Shown: piece after piece, positions 1 to 8,894 of the stretch
Numbering within the stretch: position 1 is the first letter of the stretch
Layout of the letters: each line of letters opens with the position of its first letter
Assembly: GCA_036733985.1 (NCBI GenBank)
Contig: DAIMZM010000051.1
Span: 1 to 17,754, forward strand
Direction: 5' to 3'
From: DAIMZM01 sp036733985
GTDB taxonomy: Bacteria; Bacillota; Dehalobacteriia; UBA4068
DNA: 17,754 nucleotides
Notes under the pieces: model-generated
Databases searched by the model: none
Told to the model about the DNA's origin: nothing
The model's input: only the letters and a program-made list of their open reading frames with translations
Program-made: the position numbers and the translations under genes

Positions 1-555
1 GCCATTTATATCAACGGCGACGTTCATTATACCCGTGACGAGCTGAAGCATCTGGTCTGTCATGAAGCCTATCCCGGCCATATGACCCATCTGGCTCAGC
101 GGGAAAGCCTGGTTTCGGCAGGGCGGATTCCCGCCGACGCCGGCCTGGTGTTGACCAATACCGCCAGCAGCCCGGTGTTCGAGGGCTTGGCGGACAATGG
201 CATGGCTATGCTGAACTGGCAGGATGACAGCGACGATCAAATTTGCCTGATTTTCAACCAGATACAGGCGATGGCTGCCCTGAACGCCGGCCATCAGCTC
301 CATGCCCAGGGGGCGGGCCGGGCGGCGGTGGCGGACTATTTGCGCCAGGCTGCTTTCGGCAGCGAAAGCTGGGTGCAGTCCCGTCTGCGCTATATCGCCT
401 TTCCGCTGCGGGCCCCCTTCATCTATTCCTACTGGCGGGGCTGGGAGGCCATCGGCGGCTTTTGGGCCAAGCTTGACGCGGCACAGCGCCGCCGCTTTAT
501 TCCGTATCTTTACAACAATATGCATACTGTGGACACAGCGCTGCAGTTTAGCTAA
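1..555 (+). CDS. DUF885-type putative zinc metallopeptidase, C-terminal part (5'-truncated by window edge)
   Basis: The reading frame is open from base 1 to a TAA at 553-555, so 184 residues are visible and the N-terminus lies outside the window. The key motif is HEAYPGH (visible residues 21-27), the HExxxGH-like zinc signature typical of DUF885 proteins. A downstream FEGLADNG segment may supply a further acidic ligand. The family is large (usually over 500 residues), alpha-helical and related to metallocarboxypeptidases, and its members are generally presumed to be peptidases. It sits upstream of an aminotransferase and two dipeptide-type ABC ATPases, which fits a role in using imported peptides. 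That role is inferred. Family assignment is fairly secure from the motif; substrate is unknown. Confidence 0.8.
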   Translation, partial: AIYINGDVHYTRDELKHLVCHEAYPGHMTHLAQRESLVSAGRIPADAGLVLTNTASSPVFEGLADNGMAMLNWQDDSDDQICLIFNQIQAMAALNAGHQLHAQGAGRAAVADYLRQAAFGSESWVQSRLRYIAFPLRAPFIYSYWRGWEAIGGFWAKLDAAQRRRFIPYLYNNMHTVDTALQFS

Positions 556-570
556 TTTATCTCAATTCCA

Positions 571-577
571 GGGAGGA
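571..577 (+). promoter_or_regulatory. Ribosome binding site of the class III aminotransferase gene
   Basis: GGGAGGA lies 8 bases before the ATG at 586. It fixes the start and shows that the gene begins about 30 bases after the stop of the DUF885 gene, consistent with co-transcription. Confidence 0.8.
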
Positions 578-585
578 GATCCGCA

Positions 586-1893
586 ATGTCTTATGCAAAA
601 TCTTTAGAGCTGTACGGCCGGGCGGCCAAATCCATTTCCGGGGGCCTGCATTCCAACGGGCGCTTCCGCAAACCCCACCCCCTCTATTTCGCCAAGGCTC
701 AGGGCCCCTATGTCACCGATGTGGACGGCAATACCTATATCGACCTGATCATGGGCAATGGCACCCTGCTGTTAGGGCATAATAATCCTGAGTTCAACCA
801 GCGTTTCGCAGACTACGTCTCTAAAAACAACGGCCTGATCACCGGCTTTGATTCCCCCCTCAGCGTGGCCACTGCCGAGCGTTTTCTGGCCCTCACCAAA
901 CACGAGCAGGTGCGTTTCACCAATACCGGCACCGAGGCCATCACCCATTGCCTGCATATCGCCAGGGCTTATACCGGCCGGGAAAATATCGCGGTGATGG
1001 AAGGGGCCTATAATGGCTGGACCGACGCGGTTTATGTGAACAGCTTCGCCCCGCTGAACGCCATTGGCCCGGAAACGGCCCCTAATTCCGTGCCCGGTAC
1101 CGCCGGCCTGGACCCCCGCATCGTCAATAATACCGTGGTGCTGCCCTTCAACAATATCGAGGCTTCGGAGCGGCTCATCACCGCCCATAAGGATGACCTG
1201 GCCGCTATTATCCTGGAGCCGATCATGATCGATATCGGCTTTGTGGAAGCCGACCCGGCCTATATCCGCTTTCTCCGGCAGATTTGCGATCAGTACGGCA
1301 TCCTGCTGCTCTTTGATGAATTGCTCACCGGCTTCCGGATCGGCTTGGGCGGCTGTCAGGAATATTACCAGACCAAATGCGACCTGTCCATCTTCGGCAA
1401 AGCCTTTGGCAACGGCTATATCATCGCCGCCGTGGCTGGCAAGGCCTCGGTGCTGGATGTCTGCGCTCCCGGCGGTAAAACCGCCTTCGTCGGCACCTTC
1501 AACGGCCATCAGATCTCCCTTTGCGCCGCTGCCGCCACTTTTGATATGATCGAGTCCGGCCAGGTTACTAAGACCATCATGGCCAATACGGATTATCTGC
1601 GGCAGGAATTCGCCGGTTTGGTTCAGAAAAACAGCGTCGCCGCCCAAATCCTGGGCAAGGGCGGGCATTTCCAGGTCTATTTCACAGATATCCCCCTCCG
1701 GAATTACCGGGACGCCGCCACCACCAATGCGGCTCAGTATAGCGCTTATGTTAATGCTTTGCAAGAAAGCGGCGTCTGGTGCTCCCAGGCCCCCCTCTCC
1801 CATCATGTGCTGAGCATCGCCCATGATAAAGATATCCTTGACCAGGTTCTCACTGCCATGGACAAAGCGCTCCAGGCCGCGGCACAGGCCTGA
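586..1893 (+). CDS. Class III PLP aminotransferase, glutamate-1-semialdehyde 2,1-aminomutase-like
   Basis: This 435-residue protein has the fold-type I, class III aminotransferase layout. A GTEA phosphate-binding segment lies at 115-118. A LLFDEL segment with Asp244 is expected to contact the pyridine nitrogen of PLP. A FGKAFGNGY segment carries the presumed Schiff-base Lys272. The length matches HemL (about 430). No other tetrapyrrole gene is present and the neighbours are peptide-transport and peptidase genes. A role on another amino acid (amino transfer or amino-group migration) is therefore as likely as haem synthesis. The start is set by a good Shine-Dalgarno. It is probably co-transcribed with the upstream DUF885 gene, and perhaps with the ABC genes 73 bases downstream. 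Exact substrate cannot be read from the sequence. Confidence 0.85.
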   Translation: MSYAKSLELYGRAAKSISGGLHSNGRFRKPHPLYFAKAQGPYVTDVDGNTYIDLIMGNGTLLLGHNNPEFNQRFADYVSKNNGLITGFDSPLSVATAERFLALTKHEQVRFTNTGTEAITHCLHIARAYTGRENIAVMEGAYNGWTDAVYVNSFAPLNAIGPETAPNSVPGTAGLDPRIVNNTVVLPFNNIEASERLITAHKDDLAAIILEPIMIDIGFVEADPAYIRFLRQICDQYGILLLFDELLTGFRIGLGGCQEYYQTKCDLSIFGKAFGNGYIIAAVAGKASVLDVCAPGGKTAFVGTFNGHQISLCAAAATFDMIESGQVTKTIMANTDYLRQEFAGLVQKNSVAAQILGKGGHFQVYFTDIPLRNYRDAATTNAAQYSAYVNALQESGVWCSQAPLSHHVLSIAHDKDILDQVLTAMDKALQAAAQA

Positions 1894-1910
1894 AGCTTTC
1901 CGCCTGGCAT

Positions 1911-1955
1911 AGTAGCGAATGCAATAGTAGCCAATGAAACAGTAGCGAATGAAAA
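1911..1955 (+). repeat. Three tandem 15-bp imperfect repeats upstream of the dppD-like gene
   Basis: Units AGTAGCGAATGCAAT, AGTAGCCAATGAAAC and AGTAGCGAATGAAAA lie head to tail at 1911-1925, 1926-1940 and 1941-1955. They fill most of the gap between the aminotransferase stop and the ATG at 1967. The last unit runs into AAGGATG, the presumed Shine-Dalgarno. Function is unknown. It may be replication slippage or a protein/RNA binding array. Confidence 0.8.
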
Positions 1956-1966
1956 GGATGTAAAGT

Positions 1967-2955
1967 ATGACCTATCTATTGGACATCCAAAACCTGACCA
2001 CCGCCTTTCGCACCTATGACGGTGAAGTATTGGCGGTGAACAATGTGTCCCTCCAGGTGGAGAAGGGCGAGATATTGGGGCTGGTGGGGGAAAGCGGCTG
2101 CGGCAAGAGCGTTACCTCGCTTTCGGTGATGGGCTTGTTGCCGCCGAAAAACAGCTGTATCAAGTCTGGCTCCATCCGGCTGAACGGCAGGGACCTGACC
2201 AAGCTTTCCCAGCGGGAATACGGAAAATTACGGGGCAAGGACATGTCCATGATCTTCCAGGAACCCATGACCTCCCTGAACCCGGTGTTCACGGTGGAAA
2301 ACCAGATCCGCGAGGCCTTGCGCAATCACGATAAGTCCCTAAGCAAACGGGACTGCCGGGCCCGCGTCATCGACCTGCTGACAAAGGTCGGCATCCCTGG
2401 TCCGGAGAATGTGATCAAGCAGTATCCTCACCAGCTCTCCGGCGGTATGCGGCAGCGGGTAATGATCGCCATGGCCATCGCCAACAATTCCCAGCTGCTG
2501 ATCGCCGACGAACCCACCACCGCCTTGGATGTGACCATTCAGGCCCAGATCCTGCGGCTCTTGAAAGAGCTGGCGGTACGGGAAAACCTGACCATCATCC
2601 TGATCACCCATGACTTGAGCGTGGTGGCGGAATTATGCGACCGGGTCGTGGTGATGTACTGCGGCCGCTTTGTGGAGCAGGCCTCCCGGGACGACTTTTA
2701 CCGCCAGCCCATGCATCCTTATTCCCAGGGCCTTTTGTCCTGCATCCCCTATATCGGTATGGGCGACAAGGTGCTGGAGCATATTCCCGGCAATGTCATG
2801 CATCCGGCGGACGATACCGGCGGCTGCAGCTTCGCCCCCCGCTGCGGCCATGCCATGGAAAAATGCCACTGCCAGGTGCCTCCTCTCTATCAGGTGGGGG
2901 AAAACCATCTCAGCCGCTGCTGGCTGCATGAGGGCAAGGCGGAGGAGGTGGAACA

Positions 2956-2959
<4 letters not shown>
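1967..2959 (+). CDS. Dipeptide/oligopeptide ABC transporter ATP-binding protein, DppD/OppD-like
   Basis: This 330-residue cytoplasmic ATPase couples ATP hydrolysis to peptide (or related solute) import. Visible motifs are Walker A GESGCGKSV (41-49), Q-loop Gln98 in IFQEP, signature LSGGM (157-161), Walker B LLIADEP (177-183) and an H-loop LITHD near 214. The C-terminal extension has the oligopeptide-transporter HPY-type region with a cysteine group (CSFAPRCGHAMEKCHC, about 287-302), common in DppD/OppD. The AAGGATG ribosome binding site supports the ATG at 1967. It overlaps the next ATPase gene by four bases (ATGA), so the two are translationally coupled. Permeases and a solute-binding protein are not in the window and are expected upstream of position 1 or elsewhere. 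Family members can also carry nickel or opines, so 'peptide' is the default call. Confidence 0.93.
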
Positions 2960-3906
<947 letters not shown>

Positions 3907-3925
3907 CAACGGCCCGCTTCACGCA

Positions 3926-3941
3926 TTTTCCTTAAGGAAAA
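3926..3941. repeat. Perfect 16-bp palindrome
   Basis: TTTTCCTTAAGGAAAA lies in the gap after the dppF-like stop. It has two-fold symmetry with no loop and is 26 bases before the terminator hairpin. It could be an operator or a chance feature; no function is assigned. Confidence 0.5.
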
Positions 3942-3967
3942 CCCGGACCATAAAGGCGACGCCATTC

Positions 3968-3995
3968 AAAAGACCACCTTTTAGGTGGTCTTTTT
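3968..3995 (+). terminator. Intrinsic terminator of the ABC transporter unit, possibly bidirectional
   Basis: The stem AGACCACC (3971-3978) pairs with GGTGGTCT (3984-3991) across a 5-base loop, followed by a T run. An A run precedes the stem, so the minus-strand transcript of the AIM24 gene would also meet a hairpin followed by U residues. Confidence 0.92.
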
Positions 3996-4132
3996 CCGTT
4001 GCCAGGGGTATGCGGTGAAAGATCCCCGGCGCTGCTGTTTTTAGCGCCGATGATCCGCCGCCCCCTGGGCTTGCGCATATTTAGCCGGGAGATCCCGGAT
4101 CAGAGCAGCCATAACGCGCTGCCGCCTTCGCC

Positions 4133-4810
4133 TTATTTTTTGTCAGGCAGGAAGGGGATCATCAGCTTAGCCAGCTTGGCTATGGTCATGGTTTGCAGAC
4201 AGACTTTGCCCGGACCGGTGATCACCGTATCGAACAGGCCCTCGCCGCCGAAGAACATGTTCTTGACGCCCTTGACCATCTGCACATCCAGCTGGCAGGT
4301 GGCGTCCATAACGGCCAGCACGCCGGTATCGCAGCTCAGCTGCTCCCCTGGGGCCAGATCGTATTCCTGGCAATAACCGTCCACTTCCAAAAAAACCAGT
4401 CCCGGGCCGGTGACCCGCTGCATGATGAAGCCCTCGCCGCCTACCAGGCCCGCGCCCAGCTTCTTCTGGAAATGCACCGCCAGTTCCACCCCATAAGTGG
4501 CGCAGAGGAAGGCGGATTTCTGGCAGACGATGCTTTCGCCCTGCTGCAGCGTCCGCGCGATGATGCGCCCGGGGAAAGAGGAGGAGAAAGCGATCTCCGC
4601 CGGGCCCTGGGCTGTGTAGCAAGACATGAACAGGCTCTCCCCTGCGAACAGCCGGCCCAGAGCCTTGCCCGCGCCGCCCTCGGCCTTGGCCTCGGTGAGG
4701 ACAGGCCCCCGGGACCAGGTACGGCCGCCGGATTCGCTGATAATGGTCTCGCCGGGATCCAGTTGGATGATGACGGCAGGCAAAGAGCCGCCTTCAATGG
4801 CATAACGCAT
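4133..4810 (-). CDS. AIM24-family protein (TIGR00266-like)
   Basis: This 225-residue protein has no membrane segment and a long glycine-rich beta pattern: GESLFMSCYTA, FPGRIIARTL, GEGFIMQRVTGPGLVFLEVDG and GGEGLFDTVITGPG. These match the bacterial AIM24/TIGR00266 family. The family has a double-stranded beta-helix-like fold, and its bacterial role is not established. The length is normal for the short bacterial form. The ATG at 4808-4810 follows a textbook AGGAGGG ribosome binding site at about 8 bases. It is a single gene, divergent from the DUF2975-like gene and convergent with the ABC transporter unit. Confidence 0.85.
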   Translation of the reverse strand: MRYAIEGGSLPAVIIQLDPGETIISESGGRTWSRGPVLTEAKAEGGAGKALGRLFAGESLFMSCYTAQGPAEIAFSSSFPGRIIARTLQQGESIVCQKSAFLCATYGVELAVHFQKKLGAGLVGGEGFIMQRVTGPGLVFLEVDGYCQEYDLAPGEQLSCDTGVLAVMDATCQLDVQMVKGVKNMFFGGEGLFDTVITGPGKVCLQTMTIAKLAKLMIPFLPDKK

Positions 4811-4865
4811 ATACTTACCCTCCTGTATTTTTTAGAATCAGACGCCGGACATGATTGGTAAGGCT

Positions 4866-4871
4866 ATTATA
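4866..4871 (-). promoter_or_regulatory. Candidate -10 box for the AIM24 gene
   Basis: On the minus strand this reads TATAAT, a perfect -10 hexamer about 55 bases before the start codon. No good -35 is visible at 17-18 bases, so the promoter is only moderately supported. Confidence 0.5.
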
Positions 4872-4975
4872 CAACGCGATGAGGTAAAATGCTAGCGGAT
4901 TTCCGGAGCCGATCAGCAGGGCCCTGCTTCCCGGCCAGGGCTTGCGGCGGCTTTTCCCCATAGGATTACCGCTGA

Positions 4976-5004
4976 TTGTATTCAGCGGCCGGCCATGGTA
5001 TAGT
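4976..5004 (+). promoter_or_regulatory. Candidate sigma-A promoter for the DUF2975-like gene
   Basis: TTGTAT (4976-4981) and TATAGT (4999-5004) are separated by exactly 17 bases. Transcription would start near 5011, giving a leader of roughly 120 bases before the favoured ATG at 5133. The rest of the 4811-5132 gap shows only this promoter, the opposing -10 box and the ribosome binding sites. Confidence 0.6.
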
Positions 5005-5132
5005 ATGGATAAAGATAGCCGGAGCGTAAAAGCAGCTGCCGGAAATAGCGGGGCCAACCATTGTCCAAAGAGGTAAGGGGCGCTTGCCGAAACTTTGAGG
5101 AAAAGCTATTTGAGCTGAAGGAGCTGATGCCT

Positions 5133-5573
5133 ATGCATAAACTGCCGACCGTCGTTCTCAGGATCATCATCATCCTTTCCACCGCCGCCGGCCTATTGGC
5201 ATGTGTATTCATGCTGCCGGCCCTTGGCGCGGAACTGGTCAAAAACCTGACCGGATCCGCCTTTGCGCCATATCTTCTGATCATTGGTTTATACGCGGCC
5301 ACCCTCTGTTTTTTCTTCGCCCTGTTTCAATTCTGGCTTTTGCTGAACGCTGTTGACCAAGATAATACCCTTCCGGCCAAAAGGCTTAAAGCCATCCGCT
5401 TCAGCGCCATTGCGTTCAGCGTATTGTACGCGCTTTGCGCGATGCCGATCGTCTTTTTGGCGGCGGAATTGGACGACGCGCCGGGCCTCATCCTGATGGG
5501 CGCGTTCCTGGACGCCTTCCCCATAGGCATCGCGGCGGTGGCGGCGATCCTGGAAAGAAGCGCCGCAAAATAA
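5133..5573 (+). CDS. Small four-helix membrane protein, DUF2975-like
   Basis: A 146-residue protein with four hydrophobic segments, about residues 8-30, 45-72, 90-111 and 118-140. The arrangement resembles DUF2975 proteins: long first helix, LIIGLYAATLCFFFALFQFWLLL second helix, then a polar turn with a basic KRLKAIRF. The frame stays open upstream to a TTG at 5061. AAGGAG at 5118-5123 is 9 bases before the ATG at 5133 and only 3 before the ATG at 5127, so 5133 is chosen. DUF2975 genes are often followed by a small HTH regulator; none is here. The function is unknown and the family call is moderate. Confidence 0.65.
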   Translation: MHKLPTVVLRIIIILSTAAGLLACVFMLPALGAELVKNLTGSAFAPYLLIIGLYAATLCFFFALFQFWLLLNAVDQDNTLPAKRLKAIRFSAIAFSVLYALCAMPIVFLAAELDDAPGLILMGAFLDAFPIGIAAVAAILERSAAK

Positions 5574-5623
5574 CCATCCCCGCCTTGGCTGCCGCCAATG
5601 GCCAAGGGCTTGATATTTTATCA

Positions 5624-5656
5624 GAAAAGAAGCCGGAGAGGGCGTCTCCGGCTTCT
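5624..5656 (-). terminator. Intrinsic terminator of the grd operon
   Basis: A 12-bp perfect stem (5628-5639 with 5645-5656) and a GGGCG-side 5-base loop lie 24 bases after the grdA stop. On the minus strand it is followed by TTTTCTGAT. The plus-strand side has little U tract, so it mainly serves grdXEBA, though it may also stop the converging DUF2975 transcript. Confidence 0.85.
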
Positions 5657-5679
5657 TCGATATCCGTTTGCTCAGACAA

Positions 5680-6129
5680 TCAGCCGCGATAGGTTGTGAC
5701 TTCGGCAATGATGGCGTCCATGTCCAGAACCATTTCCATCATGCTGATCTGTTCCTCATAGACGGCGGGATCCACTTGATCCTTCAATTCGAATATATGA
5801 TAGGACTTGAGTCCCAACGGGACTCCGGCCAGGGGTCCGGCAAAGGTCGGATCACCGGCGGAAACGGTTTCGGCGGCCAGGCCGGAAGCTTCCGCTTCCG
5901 CGCCCCCCAAGACCACGATAAGGTCTTCGTTTCCGTATTGCTCACAAAGAGCCTTGATCCGAGCCTGGTTTTCCAGGTCCATGGCGCCGGCGGAGGTTCA
6001 GACAAAGCATTCCGTGGTGGAGAAGACCACCTCTGCCCCGGCGGATTTGACGCATTCCTCGATCGCCGGGCCGGGAATGCCGTCCCGGTCCCCCAGGATG
6101 GCGATTTTCTTGCCCTGTAACATGCCCAT
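5680..6129 (-). CDS. grdA: Glycine/sarcosine/betaine reductase complex selenoprotein A
   Basis: This 149-residue protein is the small acidic selenoprotein that takes the carboxymethyl group from protein B as a Se-carboxymethyl-selenocysteine and passes it, as a ketene-level thioester, to protein C. The minus-strand frame contains an in-frame TGA at 5998-6000 (codon 44) in the family's CFVU motif (Cys41, Sec44). It is flanked by KKIAILGDRDGIPGPAIEEC upstream and by AGAMDLENQ and AEAEASGLAAETVSAGDPTF downstream, all hallmark GrdA segments. The frame resumes exactly in register. The ATG at 6127-6129 has a GCAGGA ribosome binding site at about 7 bases; the ATG two codons later is an alternative. 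It is the last gene of the operon, 91 bases after grdB. Automatic calling would truncate it at the TGA or start it at Met50. Confidence 0.96.
5964..5977 (-). promoter_or_regulatory. Candidate SECIS hairpin of grdA
   Basis: In the mRNA, CCUGG-AAAA-CCAGG forms a small perfect hairpin starting 21 bases after the Sec UGA. Bacterial SECIS elements lie just 3' of the UGA within the coding region. Spacing is longer and the loop lacks the usual GU, so this assignment is tentative. Confidence 0.4.
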
Positions 6130-6220
6130 CAGTCATTCCTGCCTTTCCGTTTTTATTTGCTGCCGGTATCTATCCTAGCGGCTCCCTGCCGGGCCGGGTT
6201 GGTTTTGCGGCCTTAAAGGG

Positions 6221-7531
6221 CTAGGCCTCGAAGACGGTTTGCTCCGTTACCGGGGTCTGCAGGGCCTCCAGCCCTTTCAGCACCAGTTTGCGCCGGAGCG
6301 CCTTATCCTCCGCCGGGGTCAGATGGGGATCGCCCAGGGGGTAGGGGATGGCCACGGCCGGTACGATGCGGTTGGCGCCGATCGTCAGGGAGATGGGGAC
6401 CACCGTGCACATATGCACCACAGGGATACCAACGCGTTCGATTTCTTTCACCATCGTTGCACCGCAACGTGTGCAGGTGCCTCACGTGGAGGTGAGGATC
6501 ACCGCGCCGACGCCGTCGGCTTTCAGCTTGGGCGCGAAATCCTCGCCGAATTTTTTGGCATTGCCGGTGGAGGTACCGGTGCCGGTGGTGGTGATGAAAT
6601 AATCCGCCAGCTCCCCGATGACGCCCTCCGCTTCCAGCTCCCGCAGCACATCCAAAGGCACCACCAGATCCGGATCCTCCAGGATGAAGGTGCGGTCATA
6701 GCCGCCGTGGATGCTGAGGAAATCCGCCTTATCCATATGGTCCATGCCGGCAATGCTGTATTTGCCGTATTTGGTGGCGGAACTGGATTCGATGCGGTCG
6801 GGATTGCCGGTAGGCACGATGCCGCCGGAAGTCACCACCGCCACCTTGATTTTGCTGATATCCGGCACCGGGGCGGCGGGTTCCACCCGGTCGATAACGG
6901 GCAAGGGATATTCGGAAGGCGGGTTTTCGCCCCGCATCTTCTGCACCAGCATTTCCACGGCCCGCTCCGAGCCCCGCTGTTCATGGAAATAATTGACGCG
7001 GATGCCCCGCTCCAGATAGCCCTCCTCCGCCGGCTTGCCGACCAGCTCGCCCTTGGCCAGCTTTTTCCCTAAGGCGGCCAGCTTGGGCAGGGCGTTGCGC
7101 ATATCCGCCGCGCTGTTCTTGGTCTCCACGATATAGAGGAATTTCCGGAAAGCGTCCGCCCCGGGATTCTCCGGGTACATAGCGGTGACCGCGGGGATGC
7201 CCAGCTCGTCCTGGACAGCCTTGGCAATGCTGCCGCAGGCAAAGCCGTAGCGGCCGGCATTGAAAGCCGGGCCGGCGATGAACAGCTGGGGCTGGTCGGC
7301 GCGGATATGGGCCATCAGCTCCTGGGTGGCGGCGGCGGTATGCTCGCCGAAATAGTTGTCGCCGCAGACCAGGGTGGAGATGATCTCAAAATCTTCCCCC
7401 AGCTCCTTTTGCAGCCCGATGCCGGGCCCATGGGCGCCGGGGCGGCGCTCCACGCCGATATGGGCCATTTCCTCACCGCCCACGCCGGCAAAGAAATTGT
7501 TGATATACAATACCACACGATAGTTTGCCAT
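6221..7531 (-). CDS. grdB: Glycine/sarcosine/betaine reductase protein B, selenocysteine subunit
   Basis: This 436-residue protein is the selenocysteine subunit of substrate-binding protein B, which releases the amine or ammonia and hands the carboxymethyl moiety to GrdA. The start ATG at 7529-7531 follows AAGGAGG by 7 bases. An in-frame TGA at 6482-6484 is codon 350, in the family motif LTST-U-GTCTRCGATMVKEIER, a UxxC redox pair. The frame continues in register for another 86 residues to TAG at 6221. Typical segments are VLYINNFFAGVGGEE, CGDNYFGE, IAGPAFNAGRYG, VVTSGGIVPTGNPDRIESSSATKYG and VVHMCTVVPISLTIGANRIVP. The paralogues GrdF (sarcosine) and GrdH (betaine) look alike, so glycine specificity is not proven. 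It lies 36 bases after grdE. Confidence 0.95.
6449..6479 (-). promoter_or_regulatory. Bacterial SECIS hairpin of grdB
   Basis: Directly after the Sec UGA, the mRNA folds as an inner stem CGUUGC/GCAACG with apical loop GGU (6455-6469) and an outer stem CACC/GGUG (6449-6452 with 6476-6479). The inner stem begins 12 bases after the UGA, and the GU-containing loop matches what SelB requires in bacterial SECIS elements. It is embedded in the codons for the UGTCTRCGATMV segment. Confidence 0.75.
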
Positions 7532-7567
7532 AGCAAATCCTCCTTATTAGCCGGTATGAGCCGGCGT

Positions 7568-8854
7568 CTAATAGCCGGTGGCCGTCAGCTTGTTGTAGCC
7601 GTTGGCGATGGTGGAAGCGATGATGATCTGCAGCTCCGCCTCGATGCTGCCGTCCGGCTTCAGGCTGCCGTCATAACCGCCGATCATCGTCTCCACATAT
7701 TCCAGGGTGCCGATCACCCGCTCCATGGGGGGAAAATCAATGATCACGTTGCCGTTGCCGCAAGAGACGATGCTCTCCGCCTCCGGCGTGGAATCGGCCA
7801 GGGAATAGGAGCTGCCGTCCCGGCCGGGGAATTCATCGGTGATTAGCACCACCTTGATCCCCTTCTGGCTAATGGTCTTGCAGTTGAGCATCAGGTCGGT
7901 GTCCGGGTTGCCATAGCCTTCCTCCGTGATGATGATGCCGTCCAGGCCGATGAATTCCGCCAGCTTGGCGGTCATATCGGCGCAGCGGAACTTGTCGGCC
8001 AGGAAGACGTTCTCATTGGTGAGGATCACGCCCACGAAATTGATATCCCGGCCATGGCGCCGGTACAAGTCCTCGATTACCGGGTTGTTCAGGTGGTGGA
8101 AGGTGGTCACCTTATCGCAGGGAGCCACACAGTTGCCGGAGACGATGGCCCCGTCCATGATCTCGGTGGGATACATCAGGGTGGGGATGAACTGCTTGGC
8201 GTCCACGCCATAATAATAGGTGTCGTGGAGCAGGCCCTGGCTTTGCAGCATATGCAGATAGCCCACCTTGGGCAGCTCCGGGTACTGGGCCAGCTGTTCC
8301 TGCAGGGGTTTGGTCTCGTAGCTGACGATCTCGTCCGGAATAAGATCGCGGCCGGCCTCACCCAAATAGGCGGCTACTTTCAGGCCGGCCAGGCGGCCCG
8401 CGGCTTCGTATTCATGGGTGGCCAGGCCTGCTGCCGGCTCGATGACCACGCAGACATTATTGGTCTGGGAGAAGGGGGTGTAGACGGCGGTGGGCCCGCT
8501 CATATCGATCAGCCCCTCCTGGAAGCCGACGATGCGGCCTACCGTGACCACTGCCGCGCCCACCAGGGCATGGGTACGGCCCGCGCCCACCTGACCCACT
8601 TTGCCTACCACGCCGGGAAAGATCTGCCCCGGCCCTGCCACCTTCACCCGGGGTTCGATCACATCCTTTACCGGCGCGATGCGCACGCTTTCCCCGGGGC
8701 GTGCCAGCTCCACCCGGCAGGCAATGAGATGGCTGTCCGCCAGCACCAGCTTTTCGATTTCGCCGGCATTGACGTACAGCACCCCGTCTTCCACATACGT
8801 GCGGGCGGCGAATTGTACGTCCCTGATCAAGATACGGCCTAATTCCAATTTCAA
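7568..8854 (-). CDS. grdE: Glycine/sarcosine/betaine reductase protein B proprotein (alpha and beta subunits)
   Basis: This 428-residue proprotein makes up, with GrdB, substrate-specific protein B. The family is cleaved autocatalytically before a cysteine, creating a carbonyl group used to bind the amino substrate. The site is seen here as AIVSGNC with Cys242. Other hallmarks are ELARPGESVRIAPVKDVIEPRVKV, GRTHALVGAAVVT, MLQSQGLLHDTYYYGVD, FVGVILTNEN and a C-terminal GFNKLTA-like NGYNKLTATGY. The frame could begin at a GTG at 8863, but that codon overlaps the AGGAGG Shine-Dalgarno (8862-8867). The TTG at 8852-8854, 8 bases downstream, gives the normal MKLELGRILIRDVQF start and family length. 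GrdG or GrdI (sarcosine or betaine) are alternatives that sequence inspection cannot separate. Confidence 0.94.
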   Translation of the reverse strand: MKLELGRILIRDVQFAARTYVEDGVLYVNAGEIEKLVLADSHLIACRVELARPGESVRIAPVKDVIEPRVKVAGPGQIFPGVVGKVGQVGAGRTHALVGAAVVTVGRIVGFQEGLIDMSGPTAVYTPFSQTNNVCVVIEPAAGLATHEYEAAGRLAGLKVAAYLGEAGRDLIPDEIVSYETKPLQEQLAQYPELPKVGYLHMLQSQGLLHDTYYYGVDAKQFIPTLMYPTEIMDGAIVSGNCVAPCDKVTTFHHLNNPVIEDLYRRHGRDINFVGVILTNENVFLADKFRCADMTAKLAEFIGLDGIIITEEGYGNPDTDLMLNCKTISQKGIKVVLITDEFPGRDGSSYSLADSTPEAESIVSCGNGNVIIDFPPMERVIGTLEYVETMIGGYDGSLKPDGSIEAELQIIIASTIANGYNKLTATGY

Positions 8855-8861
8855 ATGAGAC

Positions 8862-8867
8862 ACCTCC
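8862..8867 (-). promoter_or_regulatory. Ribosome binding site that decides the TTG start of grdE
   Basis: AGGAGG on the minus strand lies 7 bases before the TTG at 8854 and overlaps the upstream GTG, which rules out that GTG as a practical start. Confidence 0.85.
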
Positions 8868-8894
8868 TCATATTTTTCCCTGAGCGTCGCCGCT

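Noticed and set aside
772..1824. Long open frame (350 codons) on the minus strand
   Set aside because: It lies entirely antisense to the class III aminotransferase, whose motifs are unambiguous; its own translation shows no family features.
4028..4048. GGCGCT-N9-AGCGCC hairpin downstream of the AIM24 gene
   Set aside because: Six-base arms without a following T run; the strong hairpin at 3968-3995 is a better terminator.
5061..5132. TTG at 5061 or ATG at 5127 as start of the DUF2975-like gene
   Set aside because: TTG has no clear ribosome binding site, and the ATG at 5127 is only 3 bases from AAGGAG; the ATG at 5133 has normal spacing.
5998..6000. TGA within grdA read as a frameshift or pseudogene
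   Set aside because: The frame continues in register with conserved GrdA sequence on both sides and the TGA sits exactly at the known Sec position.
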